8,109 nt of DNA from Acidaminococcales bacterium (GCA_031275255.1 JAISPA010000031.1:1-8109), one strand, 5' to 3'; shown: positions 1 to 7,243, numbered from the stretch's first letter. Notes: generated by a model not told the origin, from the letters alone. Made by a program: numbers and translations.

Positions 1-1
1 G

Positions 2-892
2 AAGCTGCAAGTAGAGCTTGCGCAGCTGAAATATACCCTGCCGCGGCTGGCCGGGCAGGGACTGGTTCTTTCGCGCCTCGGCGGAGGAATTGGAACGAGG
101 GGGCCGGGGGAGACCAAATTGGAAACCGACCGGCGGCATGTCAGAAACAGGATCGCCGAAATAGAAAAAAATCTCACAAAAATAAAAAATGTGCGGCAGT
201 TGCATCTGAAAAACCGCATCGAAGGCGGTAAACGGCTGGTTTCTTTTATCGGTTATACCAACGCCGGAAAATCGACTTTGCTTAATGCCCTGACCAACGC
301 CGGCGTATATGCGGAGGATAAACTTTTTGCCACGCTTGACACTACTACCCGCAAACTGTTTCTGCCGTCAGGAAAAGAGGCGCTGCTGACGGACACGGTC
401 GGGTTTATCCGCAAACTGCCGCATCAATTGGTCGCGGCTTTCCGGGCTACACTGGAAGAAGTGGTTCAGGCCGATTTGCTTCTTCATGTAATCGATGCCG
501 CCAATCCTTTTTACCGCGAGCAGAGCGCCGCTGTTTACAAGGTGTTGGAAGAGCTTGGCGTGCATGAGAAAAAAATCATTACAGTGTTTAATACGGCGGA
601 CAAATTGCCGGCCGGCAATTTGTCCGTCCGCCTCCCGCGCGAAGAGCCGAGCGTTGCCGTGTCTGCCGTCAGCGGGGCCGGCCTGGCGGAATTGTTGGAT
701 CTTATTGATAAAACTTTGGAAAATTTCGCCGTGGAAGAAGAATTTCTCGTTCCTTACGACCAAAGCGCCGTAGCCGCCCATTTGCATGAGCGCGCGGAGG
801 TGCTGGCAAAAAAATATACGGTCGGCGGCGTTTTGCTTAAAGTTTCCGGCGCGCCGGAAATATTGAAGGCTTTTGCGAAGTACAGGAGATAA
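2..892 (+). CDS. hflX: GTPase HflX, 3' part (N-terminus outside window)
   Basis: HflX is a cytosolic GTPase that binds the 50S subunit and splits stalled ribosomes (family knowledge). The open frame continues upstream of the first ATG/TTG codons to base 2, so 296 C-terminal residues are present and well over 100 residues lie outside the window. In order, the visible part shows the HflX hallmark GTRGPGETKLE (about residues 30–40), a basic coiled-coil-like helix, the P-loop GYTNAGKST (84–92), the switch I region with DTTTRK, G3 DTVGF (131–135), a G4 motif reading NTAD (197–200) and a G5-like SAVSG. The G4 lysine is replaced by threonine, and a perfect palindrome follows it at once. The stop codon overlaps the spacer behind the next gene's ribosome binding site, so the two genes are probably translationally coupled. 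Identification is firm; whether the G4 change affects GTP binding is unknown. Confidence 0.96.
   Translation, partial: KLQVELAQLKYTLPRLAGQGLVLSRLGGGIGTRGPGETKLETDRRHVRNRIAEIEKNLTKIKNVRQLHLKNRIEGGKRLVSFIGYTNAGKSTLLNALTNAGVYAEDKLFATLDTTTRKLFLPSGKEALLTDTVGFIRKLPHQLVAAFRATLEEVVQADLLLHVIDAANPFYREQSAAVYKVLEELGVHEKKIITVFNTADKLPAGNLSVRLPREEPSVAVSAVSGAGLAELLDLIDKTLENFAVEEEFLVPYDQSAVAAHLHERAEVLAKKYTVGGVLLKVSGAPEILKAFAKYRR
597..626. repeat. Perfect 30-bp palindrome inside hflX
   Basis: Bases 597–626 are identical to their own reverse complement, with arms CGGACAAATTGCCGG and CCGGCAATTTGTCCG and no spacer. The segment encodes most of DKLPAGNLSVR, in the variable loop between the G4 and G5 motifs of the GTPase domain. 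In mRNA it could form a strong hairpin with only a minimal loop. It could be a small in-frame palindromic insertion or a chance structure in a tolerant loop. Confidence 0.9.
884..888 (+). promoter_or_regulatory. Ribosome binding site selecting the TTG start of the ynbB-like gene
   Basis: AGGAG ends 9 nt before TTG at 898 and lies at the end of hflX, just ahead of its TAA stop (890–892). No ATG or GTG in frame near this point fits better, and the N-terminal residues that follow (DLDNLDRQI) are a plausible family start. The overlap implies that ribosomes finishing hflX feed the downstream gene. Confidence 0.75.
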
Positions 893-897
893 AAGGG

Positions 898-2130
898 TTG
901 GATCTGGACAATTTGGACAGGCAAATACGGGACGGACTTTCTGAAACTTTTGCCTGGCACGAAAAAACCGGTATTGAAAATACCCGCAAAATATTGCGGG
1001 AGTTCAAAAAAAATCAAGTCTCCGGGCATTGTTTTCATCCGGCCGGCGGCTACGGGTACTCTGATTTGGGGCGCGACCTGCTGGACAATATCTATGCCGG
1101 TGTTTTCAAAACGCAAAAAGCGATTGTGCGCACTCAGTTCGTTTCCGGTACACACGCGTTGTCCACTGTTTTGTTTGGGGTGCTGCGCTCCGGAGATGAG
1201 ATGCTCTCGGTAACCGGGGAGCCTTATGACACTTTGCGCACGGTGATCGGCGCCCGCGTAAAACAAAAAGGTTCGCTCGCCGAACATGGAATAACCTATC
1301 GGGAAGTAGATTTTGACAGAAACGGCGAGGTTGACCTTGACAAGATAAAACGCGCGGTCGGCGCTAGGACAAGATTGGTCTACATCCAGCGTTCCTGCGG
1401 ATATTCCATGCGAAAGACACTGCTGGTGGAAGAAATCGGCCGTATTTGCGAAACGGTGAAAAAAGCAAAACCTGATTGTATTTGCTTTGTGGATAATTGC
1501 TACGGCGAATTTGTGGAAAAAACAGAGCCGACCGAAGCCGGCGCCGATATAATGGCCGGCTCGCTGATAAAAAACCCGGGCGGCGGACTCGCGCCTTCCG
1601 GCGGCTATATAGCAGGGCGGGAAGAACTTGTGGAAATGGCCGGTTTTCACTATACGGCGCCCGGTCTCGGCAGCGCGATGGGCTCGGCGGGCGGCGATGC
1701 CCAAAAACTCTTGTATCAGGGCCTTTTTCTTTCCCCACATATAACCTTACAGGCTGTAAAAACCGCCATATACGCGGCGGCGCTTTTTTCGCGGCTGGGC
1801 TATCATGTGTCGCCGGACGAGCGCGCGGCGCGCGGGGACATAATACAGAGAATTAGTTTGAAAACGCGCGCGGCTCTTATCGCCTTTTGCCAGGCGGTAC
1901 AGGAAAACTCTCCTGTTGACGCTTATGTGTCGCCGACGCCGGGGAAGGTGCCGGGCTATCAGGATGATGTAATAATGGCGGCAGGAACGTTTGTCCAGGG
2001 CGCTTCAATTGAATTGAGCGCCGACGGACCCTTGCGTCCGCCCTATACCGTTTATCTTCAGGGCGGGCTGACCTTTGAGCACGGCATCCTGGCTCTTTTG
2101 GCTTGCGCAAAAAATATCGCCAAATCTTAA
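898..2130 (+). CDS. ynbB: Methionine gamma-lyase family PLP-dependent protein (YnbB / aluminium-resistance type)
   Basis: This is a 410-residue protein of the PF06838 family, fold type I PLP enzymes annotated as methionine gamma-lyase-like or 'aluminium resistance protein'. The true substrate is not established. Visible signatures are HPAGGYGYSDLGRD (47–60), the cofactor-phosphate region VSGTHA (82–87), FVDNCYGEF with Asp199 expected to contact the pyridine nitrogen, and GSLIKNPGGG with Lys225 as the expected Schiff-base lysine, followed by PSGGYIAG. The C-terminus carries GYQDDVIMAAGTFVQGASIELSADGP-like family sequence ending in PPYTVYLQGG. Length is usual for the family. The start is TTG with a good ribosome binding site only 5 nt after the hflX stop. 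The hflX–ynbB order matches Bacillus subtilis ynbA–ynbB, but the glnR gene found there next is absent. A short hairpin (1999–2022) lies within the coding sequence. The family call is secure; the biochemical role is not. Confidence 0.93.
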   Translation: MDLDNLDRQIRDGLSETFAWHEKTGIENTRKILREFKKNQVSGHCFHPAGGYGYSDLGRDLLDNIYAGVFKTQKAIVRTQFVSGTHALSTVLFGVLRSGDEMLSVTGEPYDTLRTVIGARVKQKGSLAEHGITYREVDFDRNGEVDLDKIKRAVGARTRLVYIQRSCGYSMRKTLLVEEIGRICETVKKAKPDCICFVDNCYGEFVEKTEPTEAGADIMAGSLIKNPGGGLAPSGGYIAGREELVEMAGFHYTAPGLGSAMGSAGGDAQKLLYQGLFLSPHITLQAVKTAIYAAALFSRLGYHVSPDERAARGDIIQRISLKTRAALIAFCQAVQENSPVDAYVSPTPGKVPGYQDDVIMAAGTFVQGASIELSADGPLRPPYTVYLQGGLTFEHGILALLACAKNIAKS

Positions 2131-2200
2131 TTAAATAAAGGATATTTTACTTTTTTCGAGAAATAATAATATTATTCATGTAACGGCAAAGGGATGGGTT

Positions 2201-4156
2201 ATGTATCTGGGATTGCCATTGACGGCTGTTATGGCGGTAATAATAATAGTATATTTTCTGATAAACAGGCTCGGAATTGCGATCAAATTCGTCCCGCTTT
2301 TGACATGCGGGGTAGTGGGGCTTTTTTTAGGGCTTGTGCTGCCAAGGTTTCTTGCGCCGCAGTTGAGCATGGCGGGAACTATTTTGTTGGTTCTTTTTTT
2401 CATGTTTGTGTTGTCGGTTGTTTTGGCGTGGATTTTTGGCCGGGGAGAATATGCCGAACTTCCGGACAAAGCCCGCGGCGGCGTTTTTAAAGTCGATGAG
2501 GCGGCCGCCGTTTTGCCGCCGGCTGCGGATAACGCTGAACAGTCGGCAACGGAGGCAGAATCCGCCGCATTTTCAACAGCCGCCGCTATTACTTTTAAAG
2601 ACGGCGCCGGGAAGCAGCCGGAAGACGATTATTTATTAAACGACGGGTTTGAACCCACGTTGTTGAACGCCTCCAGTTTCAATGTCCTGCGTTACGCCGA
2701 ACCTGTACTCGAAAAAATCGCCGCAAGGGTTTTTCCCGGTAAAGGAAAAATAAGACTTTCCAGTCACAGCGAAAGTTTTAAGGAGAGCGGAGCCGCTGTT
2801 GCCAGAGAGTACAACTTGGCTTGCGACGGCATGGCCGCGGCCGGCAAGGATATCGTTTCCTACGGCGATGATTATAAATACAGTTGGTTTTTGCAGACCG
2901 GCGAAAGGATTATGGCCGTCCTGACCGGTTGGAAGCTGGCAGTGCCCGCCGGCCGTGAAATTAGCACAATAAGCGCAAAGGAATCAGAACCGGCGGACGG
3001 GGCTGACGAGGCAATCTTGGCCAGTGATTATCATTTGCCATATCAAAATATTGACAGCGAGTTAGAGGCAACCGAATATGTTGCGGCAGGTGAGGATGTT
3101 TCCGTATACATCGGTTGTTTGGCCGACGTTCCTTCCTGGGCGGCGGCCGTCGGCGGGCGGGGACAAGATGATCTTGTTTATGGCGGCTGCTTAAATTTTA
3201 CTGATTGTTATGACGAACAATCAGATTGCTCTGATGTGGATAAAATGCATTTAAACCAAAAACCAATCGGCGGGGAAAGCTATGCGAAAAAAACGGAGAG
3301 CATGATTGCGGCAGGACCTGCGCCAATTTGTCCCTGCTTGGCGGCTGGCGGGGCGGAGCAAGGATTAGTCACGACGGCTGCTGAAACATACAGCGGAGCG
3401 AACGCCGAATATGGCTTTGCCCGGGACGGACAAATGGCGGAGGCCGAAACATGCGGCGGAGCAAATGCCGAAGGCGGCTTTGCGCAAGAGGAACAGGAAT
3501 TTCCGCCCGCCGCTGAAATACACAGGGTTTTACCCGCCGATGGACCATGCCGCTTGACGCCGGAGAAAGAGTCCTGCCATACCCTGGGCGATAAGGCTTG
3601 CGCGGGCGCTGCGCAGAGTCAAGAAAGCGGATTGTTTGAACAGCCGCAATACGCTTATACGCAAAAACATTGCCAGGACGAAGACTTGCCGTATAAACGG
3701 CCGGGAGATGAGGGAATAAAAGTGATGGAGAAAAATGCGGAACAACCGCCGTCGCCAATACAAGTACCCAAATCTGATTCGTTTGATGACCTTTTGGATT
3801 TTGCCTTTGCGCAGAAAGAACAGGGAAATTGGGACAATGCGTTGCTTTCTTTGCAAATGGCCTATGCGATGTACCCCAGGAATGAGTTCGCTTTGCTCAT
3901 AATAGTAGAAACGGCGAACATCTACAAACAAATGGGCAATTACGACATGGCGATCGCGGAATTGCAAAAAGGTATTGAAAAAATAACCGCTGAAAACATG
4001 CGGCATGATTTTATTCTTAATATAGGTTATTTGCGCATAATCAAAAACATTTTGAAAACTAACGGCATTGCCTTATTGCCTTATAATGAAATACCTGATA
4101 AAGTAAAAGAGGACATTGAAAAAGAGTATCTTGAGTGGAAAAGTTTATCAAAGTAG
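2201..4156 (+). CDS. Membrane protein with long low-complexity linker and C-terminal TPR-like domain, function unknown
   Basis: This 651-residue protein is not matched to a named family. Three hydrophobic helices lie at about residues 4–21, 25–48 and 55–79. The positive residues (NR, K after helix 1; GR, K after helix 3) suggest that the remainder is cytosolic (inference). Residues about 90–520 are Ala/Glu/Gly/Asp-rich, poorly structured in appearance, contain many cysteines, and include a 21-residue tandem repeat (394 onward). The C-terminus from about 527 to 625 is helical with TPR-like pattern: a helix ending KEQGNWDNALLSLQMAYAMYP, then a second unit with YKQMGNYDMAIAELQKGI. The start is ATG with AAAGGG 7 nt upstream. 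The 70 nt before the gene are A/T-rich and could hold a promoter, though no box pair is convincing. The next gene begins 53 nt downstream. It may be a scaffold or adaptor binding envelope partners, but this is a guess from architecture. Confidence 0.85.
   Translation: MYLGLPLTAVMAVIIIVYFLINRLGIAIKFVPLLTCGVVGLFLGLVLPRFLAPQLSMAGTILLVLFFMFVLSVVLAWIFGRGEYAELPDKARGGVFKVDEAAAVLPPAADNAEQSATEAESAAFSTAAAITFKDGAGKQPEDDYLLNDGFEPTLLNASSFNVLRYAEPVLEKIAARVFPGKGKIRLSSHSESFKESGAAVAREYNLACDGMAAAGKDIVSYGDDYKYSWFLQTGERIMAVLTGWKLAVPAGREISTISAKESEPADGADEAILASDYHLPYQNIDSELEATEYVAAGEDVSVYIGCLADVPSWAAAVGGRGQDDLVYGGCLNFTDCYDEQSDCSDVDKMHLNQKPIGGESYAKKTESMIAAGPAPICPCLAAGGAEQGLVTTAAETYSGANAEYGFARDGQMAEAETCGGANAEGGFAQEEQEFPPAAEIHRVLPADGPCRLTPEKESCHTLGDKACAGAAQSQESGLFEQPQYAYTQKHCQDEDLPYKRPGDEGIKVMEKNAEQPPSPIQVPKSDSFDDLLDFAFAQKEQGNWDNALLSLQMAYAMYPRNEFALLIIVETANIYKQMGNYDMAIAELQKGIEKITAENMRHDFILNIGYLRIIKNILKTNGIALLPYNEIPDKVKEDIEKEYLEWKSLSK
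3380..3496 (+). repeat. In-frame 63-bp (21-residue) tandem repeat, two units
   Basis: The unit AETYSGANAEYGFARDGQ is followed exactly 63 nt later by AETCGGANAEGGFAQEEQ. The first 42 nt of the two units differ at about 9 positions, so the duplication is not recent. It lies in the disordered linker of the membrane–TPR protein and shows that this linker has grown by duplication. Confidence 0.8.
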
Positions 4157-4209
4157 TAGCGGCCTTTATTTTTTGATAGTATATAAATTATGCAGGAGGG
4201 AATTTTTAA

Positions 4210-4989
4210 ATGAAAAAATCTGTTGAAATAATCGGGTTGCCGATTGTTAGCTTGGTTGACGGCGAAGAAGCCGGTACTGTAAAATCGCTGGTGATTGACG
4301 CCGCAGAAGCCGCCATTGCCGCTATTGTCGTTGAGGACGGCAAGTCCTACAAAGGCGCGAAACTTATTCATTTCAACGATGTTTCGGGCATTGGTGAATC
4401 GGCTTTGACCATTGAGAAAAAAAGCGTCATTAATGAATTGGCAAAAGTTCCCGAACTCGAAAAGCTTTTGGAAGCGAACGTTAATGTTATTAATACAAAA
4501 GTATTAAGTAAAAAAGGCCAGATAAAAGGTACCATCATTGAAGTATATTTTGACCCGGAAACAGGGAAAATAGTCGAATGTCACGCTAAAAGCGAAAGCG
4601 GCAATGATTTTACTATAACCGCGAAACGTATTTATACGCTTGCCGCCCAAATAACCGTAATCGCGGAAGATAATGAGGAAATCAGCGACAAGCCCGCCCC
4701 GGCAGTAAAACCGACTGCCGCCGCTGTCGCCGCGCCCGTTTACAGCGACCCTGACGTGCCGGCGTCGCAGCCTGCAGAGGAAAATGTCGGCGACGCCGCG
4801 ATTAAAGACGCCACAAAGAAATTTGAAGATCGCCAAAGGACATTTATGATCGGTAAAAAGGCCAATCGGAAAATTGTAACTGATAACGGCGTTGAAATAA
4901 TTAACCAAGGCGAAGAAGTTACCGATGAAGTCATTCAGAAGGCAAAAGCCGCCGGTAAATTTGTAGAACTTTCAATGAGTTTGCAGTAA
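4210..4989 (+). CDS. PRC-barrel domain protein (two PRC barrels plus C-terminal barrel-like module)
   Basis: This 259-residue protein has no signal peptide or membrane helix. Residues about 3–72 (IIGLPIVSLVDGEEAGTVKSLVID) and 90–152 (VINTKVLSKKGQIKGTIIEVYFDPETGKIVEC) are two PRC-barrel repeats (PF05239 type), small beta-barrels that bind protein or RNA partners. A Pro/Ala-rich linker spans about 158–195. The C-terminal part (about 200–256, FMIGKKANRKIVTDNGVEIINQGEEVTDEVIQKAKAAGK) resembles the short beta module often attached to such proteins in Firmicutes. The ATG is preceded by AGGAGGG (4194–4200) at 9 nt, the strongest ribosome binding site among the upstream genes, suggesting high expression. 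It sits between a membrane–TPR gene and a VanW gene with short gaps, so a role at the envelope is suggested by context only. No enzymatic residues are apparent. Confidence 0.88.
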   Translation: MKKSVEIIGLPIVSLVDGEEAGTVKSLVIDAAEAAIAAIVVEDGKSYKGAKLIHFNDVSGIGESALTIEKKSVINELAKVPELEKLLEANVNVINTKVLSKKGQIKGTIIEVYFDPETGKIVECHAKSESGNDFTITAKRIYTLAAQITVIAEDNEEISDKPAPAVKPTAAAVAAPVYSDPDVPASQPAEENVGDAAIKDATKKFEDRQRTFMIGKKANRKIVTDNGVEIINQGEEVTDEVIQKAKAAGKFVELSMSLQ

Positions 4990-5014
4990 AAATGCGATTT
5001 TTTACCTTTTAAAT

Positions 5015-5018
5015 AGGG
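5015..5018 (+). promoter_or_regulatory. Ribosome binding site that questions the VanW gene start
   Basis: AGGG here directly abuts ATG 5019, leaving no spacer, but lies exactly 9 nt before the in-frame TTG at 5028. Nine nt is also the spacing used by the TTG-started gene at 898 and the ATG gene at 4210. Initiation at TTG 5028 would remove only the first three residues (MKK). Confidence 0.5.
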
Positions 5019-6416
5019 ATGAAAAAATTGCCGGGACTTGCGAAAATAAACCTCAAATTTTTCACCATAATTTTTCTGTCTTTGTTTTTGGTAACCGTTG
5101 CAGGCATAGTTGCGTTAAACAGCAGCTATGCCTTGAGTAATTCTATCTGCGGCGGCGTAAGGGCCGCTGGTGTCGAGTTGGGCGGCCTTGCGCAGACGGA
5201 AGCGGAAACGGCCGTCGCCGCGAAAATCAAAAAAATTTACTCTCAGCCAGTACTTATCTTGAAACATGATGAACAAAGCTGGCCGGTTATGGCGCAGGAT
5301 ATTGATTGCCGGGTTGATGTAAAAGACGTCGTCGGCAAAGCATATCTTGCCGGACGGGAAGGAAACGCCCTGGAACGCTTGCGGGAGCGTTTTTACATTT
5401 ACAATAACGGCAAAGATATAGCTTTTGAAGTTTTGTATGACCAGGGAAAATTAAAAAAAATAATTTTCGAAATTGCCAAAACTTTAAACAGGGCGGCCTG
5501 CAACGCTGCGGTAAAAATTGTTGACGGCAGGCAGGAAATCACTCCGGAAATAAAGGGAATCAATATAAACGAAACAGAACTTTTTGCCTTGGCTTCCGAA
5601 GCTATTTCTAAAAAAAAGCGTTCTGTTTTGCTGCCCGCCGTGATCACGCAACCGGATATCACCCAAAAAGATCTCGTCAATATTCGTGATGTTTTGGCTT
5701 CCTATACCACCTATTTTGAATCTTCGGCCGCCGACCGCACGCATAATGTCGTTCTGGCGGCCGGATACCTTGACGGCGCTTTGGTGCGCCCAGGCGATAT
5801 ATATTCTTTCAATAAAGGTATAGGGCCGCGTACTGTCGAAATGGGCTACCGTGACGCGCCTGTATATATCGGCGAAGATATTGTGCCGGGGGTAGGCGGT
5901 GGAATATGCCAGGTAAGCAGCACTTTGTATAACGCAATATTATTGGCTGACCTGCAGTTGACCGAACGTGAAAATCATTACCGTCCGGTGCCTTACGCTC
6001 CCTTGGGACGGGACGCTACCATTGCCGGCGATATCATAGACCTGAAATTCAAAAACACCTCGTCCGGCAACATCTATATTCGCGGCATTGTGGCGGATAA
6101 CAAGATGACGATAGAGATATTGGGAGAAAAAGCGACCGGGTTTCCTTCCATCAAAATAGTTACCGACAATGTTCGGGTTATCAAATATAAGACAATTGTC
6201 CGGAAAAGCGCCAAAATGAACCCTGACGAGGTCAGGGTGGAAAGAACAGGGGCAAACGGTTACCGTGTAACAACATACCGGCTGAAATATCAAGATAATA
6301 AATTGATTGCCCGCGAGAAACTTTATGACGATTATTATCCGGTTGTGGACGAGATCGTGCAGGTAGGCGCCAATAGGGCGGACGGTGATTTAATTGCCAC
6401 TATGCCGAATCTTTGA
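5019..6416 (+). CDS. VanW family protein, membrane-anchored, with PG_binding_4 and G5-like domains
   Basis: This 465-residue protein has a single hydrophobic segment at about residues 13–34 that acts as an anchor or signal peptide, placing the rest outside the membrane. Next comes a region resembling the putative peptidoglycan-binding domain PG_binding_4 (about 80–195). The VanW domain (about 229–368) is clear from NVVLAAGYLDGALVRPGDIYSFN, the signature PGVGGGICQVSSTLYNA (290–306) and NHYRPVPYAPLGRDATI. A C-terminal G5-like domain (about 385–450) follows, with the pattern ERTGANGYRVTTYRLKY and PVVDEIVQVG. VanW is named after vancomycin resistance clusters, but this architecture is common in Gram-positive anaerobes without van genes and its function is unresolved; no other van gene is visible here. 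It follows the PRC-barrel gene by 29 nt. The start is ATG 5019 or TTG 5028. A cell-wall role is inferred from its domains. Confidence 0.92.
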   Translation: MKKLPGLAKINLKFFTIIFLSLFLVTVAGIVALNSSYALSNSICGGVRAAGVELGGLAQTEAETAVAAKIKKIYSQPVLILKHDEQSWPVMAQDIDCRVDVKDVVGKAYLAGREGNALERLRERFYIYNNGKDIAFEVLYDQGKLKKIIFEIAKTLNRAACNAAVKIVDGRQEITPEIKGININETELFALASEAISKKKRSVLLPAVITQPDITQKDLVNIRDVLASYTTYFESSAADRTHNVVLAAGYLDGALVRPGDIYSFNKGIGPRTVEMGYRDAPVYIGEDIVPGVGGGICQVSSTLYNAILLADLQLTERENHYRPVPYAPLGRDATIAGDIIDLKFKNTSSGNIYIRGIVADNKMTIEILGEKATGFPSIKIVTDNVRVIKYKTIVRKSAKMNPDEVRVERTGANGYRVTTYRLKYQDNKLIAREKLYDDYYPVVDEIVQVGANRADGDLIATMPNL

Positions 6417-6422
6417 GCTAAG

Positions 6423-6465
6423 CTTCATTGCGCAGGAGTAGAACTTCCCGCTACGCTGAATGAAG
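6423..6465 (+). other. Bulged hairpin just after the VanW gene
   Basis: Arms CTTCATT (6423–6429) and AATGAAG (6459–6465) pair perfectly. Inside them CAG/CTG and GTAG/CTAC also pair, around the loop AACTTCCCG. The hairpin starts 6 nt after the stop codon of the VanW gene, a normal place for a transcript end, but no T-run follows. It may stabilise the mRNA 3' end or be a weak or factor-dependent terminator. Confidence 0.5.
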
Positions 6466-6561
6466 TCTCGTCTAATTTATATTGCGCCTCAATTAAAATC
6501 ATATCATCTTCTTTGCGGCTATTTGCCATACTGTTTTATTGCAAATCTCCGGATGCCTGTG

Positions 6562-6628
6562 TTTTGCGTCTCGCAGGGCTACAAATCAGCTCGCAAATCT
6601 TATCCATGTTTTAACCGGGGAACAGTAT
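6562..6628 (-). repeat. Left copy of a 67-bp inverted-orientation repeat
   Basis: The reverse complement of this segment matches 7367–7434 at about 61 of 68 aligned positions by eye, with one single-base gap. The identical core includes GGATAAGATTTGCGAGCTGA. Similarity stops at both edges, so the unit is bounded. The two copies point in opposite directions around about 740 bp, like the terminal repeats of a mobile element, though no transposase lies between them. Confidence 0.85.
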
Positions 6629-7000
6629 TACGGAAAATCCGCTCAAAATACGAACAATGAGGTAGTGTGAATACGTCTCGGTGCGCCTTCAAAGCAATTT
6701 TTGAAAATCAGCGCAAACCCGCATGAAACAAGGTAAAAAACAGCAATACATACGGCTATTTCCGCGGCAGGGGCGAGGCAGGCTTAGCCCCCTATGAATG
6801 TCTTGCCGAGCGGTCGGCTGTGTGTTGGAACATTAACAATCAAATAACAATCAACGCCATCTCCCTATTACCCGCGCCAAAAGATCGGTGCGCAGCCGGT
6901 GAATATAGCTGTTTTGGGATTTTGCATGCTTCGCACCGCGAAACGCACGGCGCAAAAGTAGGATTTTGCCGCAGGGCGGGATAAGTTTTATTGCAGAATT

Positions 7001-7052
7001 ACGAGCAGGTAACATTTTGTAAAGAATGTTACCTGCTCGTTTTATATTTTTG
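7001..7052 (+). terminator. Perfect 16-bp hairpin followed by T-rich tract (terminator-like)
   Basis: The arm ACGAGCAGGTAACATT (7001–7016) pairs without mismatch with 7025–7040 across an 8-nt loop. It is followed by TTTATATTTTT, which gives an intrinsic-terminator shape on the + strand. It is nearly 600 nt downstream of the VanW stop, so it may end a long transcript or be a mobile hairpin repeat, because its arm recurs at 7153. Confidence 0.55.
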
Positions 7053-7152
7053 CGGTAAATACGGTCTTTTTCTGATTTACTATTTTTTTGTTTTTTCAAA
7101 AAGCCATAGCATATATAGACAATAAACCGCTTGTTGACGGCTATTTTTATTT

Positions 7153-7175
7153 ACGAGCAGGTAACATTCTTTACA
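7153..7175 (-). repeat. Second occurrence of the hairpin arm, inverted
   Basis: These 23 bases are the exact reverse complement of 7018–7040, the loop edge and right arm of the perfect hairpin. What follows (ATGTTGCCTATCGT) is a decayed form of the expected opposite arm, so this looks like a second, degenerated copy of the same hairpin element. Confidence 0.8.
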
Positions 7176-7213
7176 TTATGTTGCCTATCGTGATACGCAG
7201 CCGGAAAACTGTA

Positions 7214-7243
7214 GCCGGCAAAGGTTTTTTGTTTCTTGCCGGC
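7214..7243. repeat. Short perfect hairpin
   Basis: GCCGGCAA (7214–7221) pairs with TTGCCGGC (7236–7243) across a 14-nt T-rich loop. There is no T-run after it on the + strand, and no T-run in the right place on the other strand. Its role is unknown; it is one of several hairpins in the gene-free block. Confidence 0.5.

Noticed and set aside
754..1740. 328-codon − strand open frame opposite the hflX end and ynbB
   Set aside because: It lies antisense to two confidently identified genes and shows no family pattern, so it is a shadow of their codon structure.
1999..2022. Hairpin GGCGCT…AGCGCC inside the ynbB-like gene
   Set aside because: The coding sequence is conserved family sequence and the stem is short, so chance is sufficient.
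2146..2172. Possible promoter TTTACT … TAATAT before the membrane–TPR gene
   Set aside because: The spacer is only 15 nt and the whole stretch is A/T-rich, so the match has little weight.
5374..5396. Terminator-like hairpin AACGCT/AGCGTT with T-run inside the VanW gene
   Set aside because: The stem has only 6 pairs, the T-run is interrupted, and it lies in intact coding sequence.
6460..6660. 66-codon + strand open frame after the VanW gene
   Set aside because: It starts inside a hairpin, runs through the 67-bp repeat, and has no good ribosome binding site or family resemblance.
6769..6792. Small hairpin AGGGGC…GCCCC
   Set aside because: Six pairs with a 12-nt loop and no associated signal; too weak to annotate.
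6851..7099. 82-codon − strand open frame, rich in Lys/Arg
   Set aside because: It runs through the perfect hairpin and repeat debris. Its composition looks like translated repeat, and the shared peptide with the 7088–7297 frame comes from the repeated hairpin arm.
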